From Heterobilharzia americana (Eukaryota > Platyhelminthes > Trematoda > Strigeidida > Schistosomatidae), in contig OX104134.1 of the NCBI GenBank assembly GCA_944470555.2, positions 112,772,701 to 112,836,700 of the forward strand: a DNA stretch of 64,000 nt. Direction: 5' to 3'. Position 1 is the stretch's first letter, and each line of letters starts with the position of its first letter. The notes beneath the pieces were generated by a model. It saw nothing but the letters and a program-made list of their open reading frames with translations, was not told where the DNA came from and did no database searches. Of this stretch, positions 33,970-45,839 are shown piece after piece. The translations under genes and the position numbers were made by a program.

Positions 33970-34452
33970 CTACTTATGAACAATTTTCATGGATAATTTA
34001 GCCAACTTTGCAATTTTGGCAACTATTTTTCTTATTCCTTTGAAATAACGTGTTTCCATCACGTTACGAAGGTATAAATCGGCCTCTTTGGTTTCCGTTG
34101 ACCGGTTACCACTTGTTGTAAGTGCATAGACATAGCTCGATTTGACTTCTTGGTCATACTTACTTCTCCTCACATTTACATCCAGACAAAATCGGTCTTG
34201 ATAAAAATACTGTTATTGCAGGTACCAGTCAGATCCACTAATTTTGCGAAAACTTTTGACTGTAAGTGACAAAAGGTTTTTTTGAAAATTGACTGTTGAA
34301 AGCTTCATTGACCCACTAAAGACCCTATGACTTGCAGTTATGGGTAACTGTGTCAGTACTTTTCCTTCCGGACTTTTAAAGTACTGTCTATAGAAGTGAT
34401 TCTCTTCTTGGGTTAAGCTCTGCCTACCATCATAACCATGCGTGATAAGCAT
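33970..34452 (-). pseudogene. Open segment of about 160 codons interrupted by one stop, unrecognised
   Basis: Two adjacent frames, 34452-34213 and 34173-33970, are in the same phase and separated only by a TAA and a few codons (WYLQ stop QYFYQDRFCLDVN). The product is Lys/Arg/Ser-rich with a basic C-terminus (KGIRKIVAKIAKLAKLSMKI) that could form an amphipathic helix. It may be a decayed gene or element ORF; no family is recognised. Confidence 0.3.
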
Positions 34453-36200
34453 TGGTAACTTTCATCAAGGTTAAATGTCCAGTCAGTTAAAGAAGCTGCT
34501 CCTATTGTTGCTGACATGCTAGTGCAGTAGAAATGTTACCAAGATTAGTTAATTTATTCGTCACATATAAGTAGAAGTTACAAAATAGCTCACTGCATTT
34601 AAATAACTCACTGTCCGATTTCGCTGTGTATACTCAGTGATGTTAACCAGAATTCTCTGAGTTAGTGAATGTAGATGTAAGTGAGCTCAAATTTTTCTTC
34701 AATAACAATTACTGAAATATAAGTATAAAACTTGGACACTGTGGTAGAATGCAATTCCCTATTAGGCTTGTCAATTTTATTTACAACACACAGTGATGCA
34801 GTATTATTTACTTGATGATGTTTCGAGAATAAATTATTGCTCATAATCATGTCATTGTGAAATATTCTCAACATATCATGTCTGTACGTGATTAATTTTT
34901 TTAATTCAAAGCATACAAGTACACACCATTCTATGTCATGTTTTTTCTTGACTTCGCAGAAGCGTATTGCCAAAGTGGAGAGTATTGAACAATTTTGACA
35001 AACATTCATGTGATACACGTACAAATCATTTAGTTTCTCCATTCACCATCCACTTGAATTTCACGTTTTTGTATAGCAGTAAATCAGATGGTGTCATGGT
35101 TACAATTTATTATGTCTCTTCTCTTCATGTAATAAACTTATTCCTGAAACTGATGTTTGAATCATTGCAAAAGTGCTTCAGTCAGTTAATTTTCTGATAT
35201 CTGCCAACCTGGCTAAGCATCATATCTTTTAAATGCATAGACCATCCAAATTTTCAAATAGATACTAATATATATGTACTTGCAAGCAAGTTGTAAATTT
35301 TGACTTACCTACTTAACCGGCATAGTTACTAGCGTGATGTCTTTCGAACCAAAACTCATCTGATTTTTGACTGCTTTAAAAGTACTATAAGTTTGATGAT
35401 TATGAATTAAAAGAGGAACCTTATCTGCAAGAAGACACTAAACAAGGCCAAAGGAGAAAGTCTGAATGTTATGAGTCCACAGTAGTCCTTAGTGTCACTC
35501 ACAAAATCAACAGTCAAACGGCTGGACACTTGTATCCTAAAGATGGCTGGGTAACTTCAAGACACCTAGTCAAACCATATTGCTGAAATAATGCTGGTGA
35601 ATGCTTAAATAATGGGATGAACGGGGTTAATATTGCAAGCGAGGCGTAAGTAATAAGAATTGCATCGAAAACTATCCTTAAAAAGCTGAAATAATGCGGG
35701 TAGTGCGGAAAAATTACTTGAGGTGTGTAGTGCAGTCAACTGCATTACGTAAAAAACCAAAATTTGTTTTCCTTTTAAGGTATTATTAGTTTCATGCATA
35801 TGAATTAAGAATATTGTAAATTACAATAAATGTTGGCCTACTAGGGTTCATCGATTGTTTAACTGCCGAGAGAGATATGGTCGTCATTACCTTAGCGCGT
35901 AGACCATGAAGGTAGGTTCCTGTTTTGTGCCTTAGTGATGGTTATGCATCACTTGGCATTGTAATGTTATTGATAACAATGTTTTACCTAAGACATCGAC
36001 AAGGTCTATTAAAAGAAGAAGGGTCTCGTCTGGTAGAACCCTTTACCAGTAAACTGTCACCGTTCCACTTTTTATTGACGTCGTAAAAGGTTATTTGACT
36101 CCATTTGTGCTAAGTTTCGTGTACTGGACTTGAGCCCTTTGACGCCTGTGGCAGAAACAGTTGGCAAATGTCTTATTGCTCAATTAATATACGCTATAAG
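34453..36200. other. Interval without supported features
   Basis: A minus-strand frame at 34662-35042 (126 codons) has no motif and an AT-driven composition. Nothing else was identified. Confidence 0.35.
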
Positions 36201-36444
36201 CATCAGCGGATGCCCCTGACCATGTGGCTGCGTCATGTTCAATTGTGGGACCTGAAATGGCCTCCAATGAAGCTGAAAAAGACAGCCTAATCATACCAAC
36301 CACAGAACGGGAGCGTGTCCGGCAAACAGTCATGGAAATGCTGCTCAGCCGTAATATAACTGCTTCTGCTGCAGATAGAATGGTGGTCAATCTGAATCAA
36401 ATTTGTCCTCACATCCCAACTAGTGTACGAGCATTGATGAGAGA
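36201..36444 (+). CDS. Probable internal exon, unrecognised protein
   Basis: The segment is open between an AG (ATAAG or GCATCAG near 36200-36208) and a strong donor GTGAGT at 36445. It encodes DAPDHVAASCSIVGPEMASN, TTERERVRQTVMEMLLSRNI and NLNQICPHIPTSVRALMRE. The last part resembles the LP-RTLL segment that precedes the core in several transposon-associated proteins, but this is a weak likeness. The composition is unlike the surrounding AT-rich frames. Related exons were not found before the LINE that starts at 36865. Confidence 0.42.
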
Positions 36445-36864
36445 GTGAGTAGTACTTGTGAACTATGATTTCTTAAACAAGAGGTTTATTACCAGATAGG
36501 TTTGAAATATAATTTACTACGTCACCTAGTAGGATGGAATGAATGTCAGTCGACAACTGATGTTGAAATACAACGGGTTATCGTAGCTAAGAGATACACT
36601 CAGCAACTCTGCCCATTCCTTGGAAAAATTACTCAGATTCGTATAAGTAAAGTGTTTTTAGTAGATGTGTATAAGGCTTTTAAAAACCCGTCAATTATGC
36701 ATAGCTTCCCCTGCTGCATTTCATCGCATTAGCTTCTTAGTAAATGATGAATGCGTAAGTTGCAAACCGAAAAAAATTACCTATCCAGTATTCATAAGCT
36801 TCCAGAAAACTTCGGATGAGGAAGCATATGAAAAAAGCAAAGTTAGAATTAAGTACGCAACCTT

Positions 36865-39009
36865 ATTAGGAAGGAAGACGAAACAAAACAAGGAATGGAT
36901 CTCCACGGACACATGGAAGCCGATAGAGGAGGGAGAGGAAGATGGTGAAGCAGAAGATAAAACGGCGCAAGGATGCACAACGAAAAGACGAACTGAATAC
37001 AACATATAAAACACTACACCGAACAAAGAAGTGAAGAAGAGTGCACACAAAGACAAAAGACACTTCTACGATACATTGGCAAATGAAGCAGAACAGGCTG
37101 CAGGTAGGAGTGACCTGACAACATTATATCAAATAACCAGGTCATTTATTGTCTGGGAAGAGATCAATGCGGACGAAACCGATGAAAGATACTGAGGGAA
37201 ACCTAATTACCGAAGAGGAGAAACAAAGGAAATGAGGGGCTGATCACTTAGAAAAAACTCTTGAATCGACCACCACCTGCAACTTGTCCACAAATACTAC
37301 CAACAACGGCAGAACTACCAGTGAACACAGGCCCTCCGACAAAAGCGGAAATCCTGAATGCCACAAAACTGCTGAAATCCGGTAGAGCAGCAGGACCAGA
37401 TGAAATTCCACCAGAAGCACTGAGAACAGACACTGAGACAACAGCGGACATGCTCACACCAATACTGCAGAAGGTTTGCAAGGGAAGAAGGGAAGGTACC
37501 TACCAACTGATAGGAGGAAGGGCTATCTTGTCAGCAGACTCCTGAAGAGGGGAGACCCAAGTCTTTGCATGAACTAGCGAGGAATCATGCCCCACTTCTG
37601 TCCACCCCAAGCAAAATATTATGGGTTCAAAATTACGACTGGAACAGGTTGGCTGGCTGGCTGTCTGGCCTCAGGAAGAACAAATCATATGAGCATCAAA
37701 TTGCAATGCGACACTACGCATCATCATAGAACAGAGTATAGAATGGCAGGCAACTCAGCTCAACCTCAACTCCATCGACTTTGAAAAGGCCTTCGACAGC
37801 GTCGACTGAGAAGTAATTTGGCAGGCAGTTGCTTCAACACTGCAGTTTTAGTGCCACGTATCTTTATCAACCTCATTCAACAGCCGTATGAAGACGCCAC
37901 ATGCCAAGTGATCCACAATGGAAAGCTCAGTGACACCTTTGAAGTGAAGATAGGGGACAGGAGTAAGACAAGGCTCCCGCCTACTATCACCCATCATCTT
38001 CCTGATTGTGGTCGACTGGAGTGAACTGGATCATGCAATCAACTGAGAGGAGCTGTGGGAAGATGGGCATACGCTGACTGGACCGATGAAAAGACCAAAG
38101 AGGAGAATTTGGATTTCGCCACCGATGATGATTGCTGTCTGATGTCTTGTTGCACAAACTCGATGATCTACAGACGAAAACCAACAAGTTGACAGAAGAG
38201 GTAGGGCAGCGAAGATGGGACTTCCTTCAGGTGAACGTAGAGAAGATGAATGCAGAGGTGATCAAGATACCCAACCAACAACAACAGACACCAATCACCA
38301 TTAACGGGAGAAACTCAAAGGAAGTTGTCTCCTTCACCTACCATCTAGGCAGCATCGTTCCAACTACATGCGGCATAGGCACAGACAAGGATGTCAAAAC
38401 CAGGATCGGTAAAGCAAGACAGGCCTTCATTAGTCTGAAATCAGTGTGGAGATCTACTTCACTCAGCATGTGGAACATGATCCGGATTTTCAACAATAAT
38501 GTCAGGCTAGTCAGTGCTGCTATATAGTTGAGAAACTTGGCGCGTCACGAAAAGCATTTCCAACAAACTACAGACATACATCATCAACAGCTGCCGCCTA
38601 CCCTCAACAATGAAGACCAGATGGCCAGAATAATAAGAATGAGCACCAAGGAAGTCTGGTCGGGCAGCGAACCAACCAATAACCTATCTCCCAACAAATA
38701 TGCAGTGGAAGGAGGTGGAGATGGATTGGATTGGATTGGATTGGGCATACACTGAGAAGACCGATTGGGGACATCACGCGGCAAGTCAGGTCGTCGAGTG
38801 AAATCCGAAGGAGGGGGGCGACGAGTTTGGTGTCCCAGCTGAGGGTGATATGGAGGAGATCATGTGAGGAAGGAATGAAAGCTTGTGGGCAATGGTGGAG
38901 CCAGGTTGAGCCTTACTGGAGAGAAGAGAATTGAATGGAGATGTGCTACTGAAGCCCTACATTCCACTAGGAACCCATGGGGAAAATGAATATATAGATA
39001 AAGAATAAG
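36865..39009 (+). mobile_element. RTE-like LINE, copy D, defective lineage
   Basis: The copy starts at ATTAGGAAGGAAGAC, inside the endonuclease-RT linker of copy A, at exactly the same point as copy E. It runs to an A-rich tail at about 38985-39009. Stops shared with E are in DERY-stop, KEM/K-stop-GAD and SVD-stop. The catalytic motif is FATDDD. Unlike E it keeps 22 bases near 37526-37547 (CTATCTTGTCAGCAGACTCC). A short run of GGATT units near 38724-38747 has expanded. Flanks AGTACGCAACC (36852-36862) and AGTAAGCAAAC (39010-39020) match at 9 of 11 positions, possibly an old duplication. Confidence 0.93.
38132..38527 (+). pseudogene. RT C-terminal region of LINE copy D
   Basis: This 131-codon frame covers the region just after the catalytic motif: KLDDLQTKTNKLTEEVGQRR, EVIKIPNQQQQ, INGRNSKEVVSFTYHLGSIV and IGKARQAFISLKSVWRSTSL. 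It lacks the four histidines present in copies A and C. An identical frame lies in copy E at 52532-52927. Confidence 0.8.
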
Positions 39010-39357
39010 AGTAAGCAAACAGTATCCCTTGTATGGCATTTCGTAGTGTTACTTAATCCGGTTATGCTGTTAAAATAGCCTAAATCAAACTTCACCTATA
39101 CTGCGTTTCAATCTCGCTGAATAAATGGTTTGACCGTTTTTAGCCAATAGGAATTTTAGCGTAACACATTTCGAACAATCTGGTCACACACATAATTGTT
39201 ATAGGTGTTTATATGAAAATCTATCAAGGGACAAATGAGGAGAATATGAGATGCAGTCACGTAGGAACACAAATAAAATGTGAAGTAACAATGAAAATCA
39301 GGAGAGCGAAAATAATGGTACATCGAACTTGGTTTGTGTTAAATTCACCAGGGGAGA

Positions 39358-39630
39358 TTAGTTTGACAATAAATTGTTTTTAAACCCTAAAGGTGACTTA
39401 AACTTCTTAATAGCTAAGGTCTCGATAAATTTAAGGATCCGTTCCAAACACATATTGTAAATAGGTTTAAAGGAAGTTGGAACATCAGTCTTGTGGTCTA
39501 TCTCGAAGTTTATAAAGAGAACTAATTGCTTTAAGAATTTTGACAATTTAATATGTATTTCCGGATTTGCGTCTAGTGTTTGCTTTTGTACGCCTTTAAA
39601 AACTTTATTTAGATTCCAGTTACCTCTCAA
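39358..39630 (-). CDS. Possible exon, unrecognised
   Basis: This 90-codon frame (first codon TTG) has a patterned helix-like sequence (HIKLSKFLKQLVLFINFEID ... NMCLERILKFIETLAIKKF) and a stop. No domain is recognised. It lies between LINE D and SINE S4, on the strand of the TAL-like exons. Confidence 0.25.
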   Translation of the reverse strand: MRGNWNLNKVFKGVQKQTLDANPEIHIKLSKFLKQLVLFINFEIDHKTDVPTSFKPIYNMCLERILKFIETLAIKKFKSPLGFKNNLLSN

Positions 39631-39954
39631 ATATTAGATTACTTTCTTTCGAGTGCTGTAGCCTTTTAGTGGTGGAAGAGACTTTTATGTCATGCAAATT
39701 ATTTAAGTTCTCAAATTTTATTAAAGTTGAGTGAATTAACTTTACAAAACCAACTTTTTATGACAATTTCGATGCAAGGGATAAAAAGAAACTTAGCTTA
39801 AACTCTTATTTTGCAAATGGATTAATCAAATGTGTACAAGATACATGAATATTTTTAACAAGTATTCGCTTCATTCAGTTAGCTAACTGCCATCTTTCCA
39901 AACATTTCCGTCGTTTTACTATTTATTGATATACTTGTAGTTTTCCGTTGTTTT

Positions 39955-40240
39955 ATCGGATGGAGTTGTCCGACCTCTCTTGGCAGATGGGCTCGTATGC
40001 GGATGCCTCAGTATCGCCTGAATGTTGATTATGGTAGATTGCTTGGTTGTGGCTAGCAGAACAAGTGGCTACTGTGCCTCTGTGGCATAGGGGATAATGT
40101 CTTAGCGTTTGAAGAGATGGATATGAGGTTCGAGTCTCACTGGGAACAACATCACTCACTGGAGTGCAGGTACATCCCGGTGATGAGTCCCAAATAGGAC
40201 TAAATGCGCGTCCTGGATTCTTCTACTAGTCACAACCGAG
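39955..40240 (+). mobile_element. SM-alpha-like SINE, best preserved copy (S4)
   Basis: The 5' block CGACCTCTCTTGGCAGATGGGCTC is followed by a tRNA-like head with A box GTGGCATAGGGGATAATG (about 40082-40099) and B box GGTTCGAGTCT (40128-40138), then GGGAACAACATCACTCACTGG and a hammerhead block at 40168-40222. The block folds with stem II GTCC/GGAC. It has lost C3 (GTGATGAG for CTGATGAG) and G12 (TAAA for GAAA), so it should not self-cleave. Confidence 0.85.
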
Positions 40241-42185
40241 CAAATTACCAATTTCGTCGTTTGACTGGCGTCTTGACTTTTTCCTTGGCAAATTTTACAA
40301 ATAGATTCTATATCACTATGTCTATAGGTCATGGTTTTAGCGCTTCTGAGCTCTCTGTGATCTAGAATTGGTGACTTATCTCAAGTTAATCCATTTCATA
40401 ATGATGCATACGATACTGAATGCAATCCTTTTGCTCCCTTCGGTCTATGATCGTGCAGATCAGAAGGCAAGAGGAAACTAAATTGTTAGTCTAGAAATTC
40501 ACGAAGTTTGTCTTGAAGATGTAAGTCATCTACTCTTCTTCTGCTAAGGTAATGTTGATTGTGACAGCTTAACCTTGATTTTAAAAACGAGAAAATTCCA
40601 TTTTGTTACGTTGCTTCCGACAATGTGTTGCTTACTTACAACGTCTAAACTATCACGGTAGGATGATTTTCATCGGTAGGAGTCACCCTCTCCCTGTTTT
40701 ATACATTTATACGAAAACGCATACCTTACAGATAAACTCTTGGACAAAAATGCTGCTGTGAGTTGATAATCAGAAGTGGCAACAAAAATGGTAATTCCTG
40801 ATCAGTAACATACTAAGTATCCCCAACTGTCATCCTCTTCAGTGTCGGAAAGCATAACCACTGAAAATGACCTTTATTGATGACCACTGTGATGTAGATC
40901 CTAGAAGGAAATGAATAGCTGAAGCAGTAAGAAAATGAAATTTTATAAAATAGCTTAACCTTACTAGGTGATTTTGACTGAACCGATGCACTCGTGTACG
41001 AGGTTCTACGATGAATTTTGTTTGTCTGACTGTTATATGACCCTGAATTGTTTTAAGTCCTTCGGGTATTTAAACTAAAACTAATTGTGCTTTGTTTTCG
41101 TTGTTTTCCATAGAGATCAAGGTTTTATTGCATTCATCTGGTTATCATTATCATAGCATTTCAGTTCTCTTCTACACTTTCTGAAGAAATCACACTATCT
41201 AGAAGGAGTAAGTGTGTGATACTGAAGCAGAACAGAAAACGGTGGCGATACAATACTCAGTAATCTATAATATTATTTCCTGTTGATTATCGTGTCTATT
41301 GATCATTCTCTTAAACGATGATTTCTCGCACGGTCTCATTAAAAGTGGGGAACTGATATTTTATTTGATTGCACTTAATTATGGGTGAAATAGGAGAGCA
41401 TTTGTTAGCAACCAGTGTGATGAAGCACAAAGTGTTACAAACACCTAATTCATACGTCAACTGATAGAAAGCTTAGATTCAAAGGAAACAAAATCTTGGT
41501 TTGTATCCCATTTACTCAGTCAATCTGTTATATCCTCGGGTCAGTAATCTGGAGATTGCTGTTTATTAACTCACTGAAGAAGTACGTTTGTAAGTTTTCA
41601 AACTATTTTTCAAGTCAAAATCTTTGGTTCTCTCAAAAGCAGCTCCTCCAGTTCAAACACTGAAAGATGAATTTATAAGTCAAAAACGTTATTTCGGTTT
41701 TCTAGACCTTCTCTAGCCTCCCAGGTCTACCGAAGTCACGATCACGAAGCCTACTTCTGATTAGGCACATATGCATGAAAACGGTGCGCAAAACGGAACA
41801 TGCATTTCTATTAACGGGTAAGGCCCCAAGACCCGCGGTATCTATCCTTACCACCTTATCAGCGACAGAAGAGATTATCTGCCCTGGGTTATCCCACTAA
41901 GGTCAGTTATATCTCACTCTCATCGTAAAAATGGCTACCTTAAGTAAATTGGAGTGGCTGACACATTTTGTTGTTAATGATCTGCTTTCTAGTAGCAATT
42001 ACCATAGAAGTTGATTCAATACTTATTGATCGCAGTAAACAATTTGATCCATAAACTCCACCGATAATAAATTCTATGGCACAGCTCGAATAAGTATCCA
42101 TCAAGTGATTCGTCTACTGATGGACTCAAATAAACGCAATAGAACTTGCGAATAAACACATAAAAATGTATTTTAATCCACTTAC
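40241..42185. other. Intron-like interval, nothing recognised
   Basis: No open frame of note. If the EF-hand exon at 42186 belongs to the gene ending at 27071, this is the start of its intron. Confidence 0.4.
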
Positions 42186-42308
42186 TGTTACAAAATCATC
42201 TGTTACTGTACTATTTTTGGAATAATCTTCAAGATCTTGAATTGAAATTACTCCATCATTATCGACATCAATTAAAGAAAACGCATGCAAAATTCCTGAT
42301 TCACTCAT
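42186..42308 (-). CDS. First coding exon with EF-hand, TAL-like protein
   Basis: From the ATG at 42308 there are 41 codons and then GTAAGT (donor, phase 0). The sequence starts MSESGILHAF and contains the calcium loop DVDNDGVISIQDLE (residues 14-27) with Asp at the usual 1, 3 and 5 positions and Gly at position 6. An EF-hand starting about 10 residues from the N-terminus is typical of schistosome TAL proteins. Joining this exon directly to 27413 would break the frame (phase 0 to a single leading base), so a middle exon of length 3n+2 is needed. It could also belong to a different TAL gene. Confidence 0.68.
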
Positions 42309-43473
42309 AGTCTGTGATTCAAATTAAATCTCTTGATCTGTTCAATAAGTGGTTAGATTTATACTGGTTCCATTAAAACCAAATTTTCATTGAGCTCCAC
42401 ACGTATATTTATATTTTAAGAAAGTCAAAACGCCAAAAACGTAAACGTTTACTTCGATGTGTGTGTTCATCTCACTTTATACAACCATTAAGAAGATCGA
42501 TTAGAAGGTACAAAGTTAATGAAACTGAAAATTTCATTGGTAGTATATGAAGAGAAACAATCTCTTTATCTTTGGCAAGTAATAGCAATAGACCACATGA
42601 ATTTTTTTAAATTTTTTCAATAACAAATTTTTTTAATGATGAATAACTAAGATATATCATTAATTTTTCACTTTGACAGATTTGTGATCACCATTATTCA
42701 CACTTACATCTTCAGCCACCAAAAATTGAAAGTAACTACCCAATAGAAGTTCAGAATTACCGCATAGTATCTGATTTAATTTGCAAACTTGTTTCACTCC
42801 ATTCCATGATTATTCAGTACTAGGCATGATTAACCATTATCATTCAATCAAAAGGTAGCCAACACATTCAACTAGCCATATAACATTGAATATCATTCTG
42901 AACTGCATGATTTGCTGTCATGATACAATGTTGCTACATGCAAGGATAATTAAATGTCTTTTTGATGCTTAGTTTTTGGAACTTATGTCACATAAATTAA
43001 GCGTCAGTGAAAAACTTTAAAGTACTGCAAGTAATTAAATGTCCCCATCAACTGAGAAGTTATTTTCAAGGTTCTTCAACTCCATTGAGCAAACTCATGT
43101 GATACGAAATTCGTCGCACTAGTGAGAATCTCTTTCCATGATTCGATTGTCTTTATCCTCATAAACTCAAGATACTAGGAAGAAAGGGAAAACTCACATA
43201 AAGTGAAAAATAACTCTAGTATGCGACAACTAAGGTACCTCATCAAGTCTAAAGCTAAACTTCTAGACCGACCTGCAGTATGAACGAACGTCTTTCATCT
43301 TGCAAAAGCCTCCAGTACGTGGAAAATGTCTGGCTTCACGTTGCCACGCTTTACAGCAACATGGAGAGAAGCAATAAATAGAAAAAAGTCACATCAAAGT
43401 GGACAAACGTTTAGGCAGGATGAAATTTAAGTATAAATGTCAGTAAAAGTACAAAGAAACTTTTGCAGCGGAT
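42309..43473. other. Interval upstream of the EF-hand exon, nothing recognised
   Basis: This could hold the 5' UTR and promoter of the minus-strand gene. I see no convincing core promoter element in this AT-rich sequence. Confidence 0.35.
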
Positions 43474-43810
43474 AAATATTTTTTTAATGAAGTTATTCAC
43501 CAAACTGTTCATTCGTGAATGTATATTGGAAAGGGTAGAACATTCCAGAGTCATTTCTAGTCAGAAATAAAAATATATTAAATAACAACAGGAAGTTACT
43601 CAATAAAAACAAGGGCTTCGAGTAGAAAAATAAACAAGGAATTAAGAAAAGGAATCGAACTTCTTAATGTAGGACTTTTCTCGAACAGTCAGGGTTCCAT
43701 GATGACTATGGTAACCACCAAGGCTCGACCTACTTTTTGGGGTATATGCCACTGGTTTTAAATTCTGGGTAGTCAGTACTTACTTCAGCTGCATACAAAT
43801 GCCTTGATTT
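43474..43810 (-). repeat. Left arm of inverted repeat flanking a PLE
   Basis: The reverse complement of 45452-45753 matches 43487-43788 with no difference seen by eye over about 300 bases. Weaker similarity continues on both sides to 43474 and 43810. The inner, diverged end (43789-43810) is an antisense copy of the PLE C-terminal codons (RSRHLDVAE). Confidence 0.92.
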
Positions 43811-44099
43811 AGTTTTGTGATGACTTAAACAAAATCAAATAAAAAATATCAGTAAAAAATCCAGCAGTCGAAATCTTTTGTCAAAATCTGAACTCAAGTG
43901 AGTGAAGTAGGGAGAAATAAAAGCCTGGTCATTACCTGCCCAAACAAATCCGACTATATCGACAAACTTAGCACATTCTATCCGATGAAAAACATTCTTA
44001 AAACAGGCAACACAGAAAGATCCTAGTGAACAGAGAGAACTCAAGCTGTTGAAGACACTTAGAAAACTGTGAAGCTAGTAATTCACTGGCATGAAACCT

Positions 44100-45451
44100 T
44101 AAGATCAGCTGTTCCCATTGGGTTTAACGACCCCACATTTATACAGTCTTCCCGAAATACTCGAAGAAGATATACCACTGTGTCCAACACTAGACATCAA
44201 AAATTTAGTTCTTAAGTGGCTTATGTAAACACTCAAATCAGTAAAGAAGAGGCTGTTGAACTATAATCTCTTTGACACATTCGATTTTTTTGGTTCAATC
44301 AATAGTCATTTTGACAAGTTAACGAATGATTTCATCGGATGTTGCGTCGCTCTTCGCAAGTGTCTCAATGACAGAAACCATTCGCTTCTTGTATGACTGG
44401 ACTCAATCCCATAGTACACCTTTGGGTATTCCAAATCACTACTCAAAAGAGTTTCTTCTTCAATGTACCTTCAGTGTATATTTTAGATTTAATAATGAAA
44501 TATACAAGCAGATTGGTGGCGTGGGAATGGGTTAACCACCAAGACCCTTCTTAGCTGACTGTGTCACAGTAAGCCCAGAAAAAATCAACTTATAAACAAC
44601 AGTCAGTGAACTTGGTACCTACAAAAGATACATTCATGATCACTTCATAGTTTGTAATTAAAATATGAATCTTGCAAACTTGGTTCATACTTTCAATAGT
44701 GGAAACACCCTAAAGAAATTCACTCATGAATAAAAATTAAACTCAATTTTCTAAACCCTTGATGGTTAGCTCCAAAGAAAATATGATCATTCTCTTTGTA
44801 GATCTGTTCATGAAAAGTGTGAGTAGAAGGTCAATTTTATTAATTTTCAAAGTTTGATTCACTATCTAAGTAGGAAAAGAAGTCGTATCCGTTCACTGTC
44901 CTCAACGGTCAGAAAAATATGTACAGAGGACACTGTTGACGAAGGACTAGTTGAAAATGGTCTCCCACTTAGATTCATCGGTAAGAACTCCATGTCAAAG
45001 AACACAACTGAACGAACACATTCTGCGTCGTAATAAGTTCTTGGACTGAATCTTAAATTCAGAAATAGCATTCCTGAGGATACCCTAAAAAAACGACTGT
45101 CGAGCTCCCAAAATGTAAAATACTTCGCTATCAATCTTTAAATCATTTTCTACAGTGAGAATATTTTCGACCAGTGTGCGAAAGACAAGCTGACGCATTG
45201 GCCACATTGGTGTACTTATAACCGTTTACTTACTACTGTGGAGCTGGTACATCGGCCATACCATGAGATTATAATAAACTTTGCTTGAGAACATTACCCA
45301 GAGTGCTGGTAAAAGGAGAACAAAACCACATCTTCAGCTCGATAAGAGAACACTCGGCGAACACTCAGCTCCTGTTGAAAGCTTTTCCGAATTCCTCAAA
45401 GGGGTTCGATCAAGACACCCAAAGTGAGTCAGATCGAGGCACTTGGATGTA
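44100..45451 (+). pseudogene. Penelope-like element fragment 4 (RT and GIY-YIG) between inverted arms
   Basis: LFPLGLTTPHLYSLPK lies near 44111. The best open part, 44326-44535, reads SSDVASLFASVSMTETIRFL, then TPLGIPNHYSKEFLLQC and YKQIGGVGMG, the PLE RT region before the catalytic loop. Further on are KRLSSSQNVKYFAINL remnants, YCGAG near 45234 (GIY-YIG remnant), LPRVLVKGEQNHIFSSI near 45296, and RSRHPK-stop-VRSRHLDVAEV near 45408-45460, the family C-terminus. Stops and frameshifts are frequent. The right arm begins where the ORF ends. Confidence 0.75.
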
Positions 45452-45767
45452 GCTGAAGTAAGTACTGACTACCCAGAATTTAAAACCAGTGGCATATACC
45501 CCAAAAAGTAGGTCGAGCCTTGGTGGTTACCATAGTCATCATGGAACCCTGACTGTTCGAGAAAAGTCCTACATTAAGAAGTTCGATTCCTTTTCTTAAT
45601 TCCTTGTTTATTTTTCTACTCGAAGCCCTTGTTTTTATTGAGTAACTTCCTGTTGTTATTTAATATATTTTTATTTCTGACTAGAAATGACTCTGGAATG
45701 TTCTACCCTTTCCAATATACATTCACGAATGAACAGTTTGGTGAATAACTTCATTGAAAAAATATTT
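45432..45767 (+). repeat. Right arm of inverted repeat flanking a PLE
   Basis: This arm is the inverse of 43474-43810 and identical over about 300 bases by eye. It starts within the last PLE codons and extends past the element. PLEs are known to occur with terminal repeats in direct or inverted orientation. Confidence 0.92.
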
Positions 45768-45839
45768 TCTTCTATGCACCCATTTTTTTCTTCATTTCTA
45801 AGACCAATTAGGTTTATTCCACTGTTAGGGAAAATGTTC

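Noticed and set aside
40082..40140. tRNA gene
   Set aside because: The head is fused to the SM-alpha-like body with hammerhead relic found in four other places.
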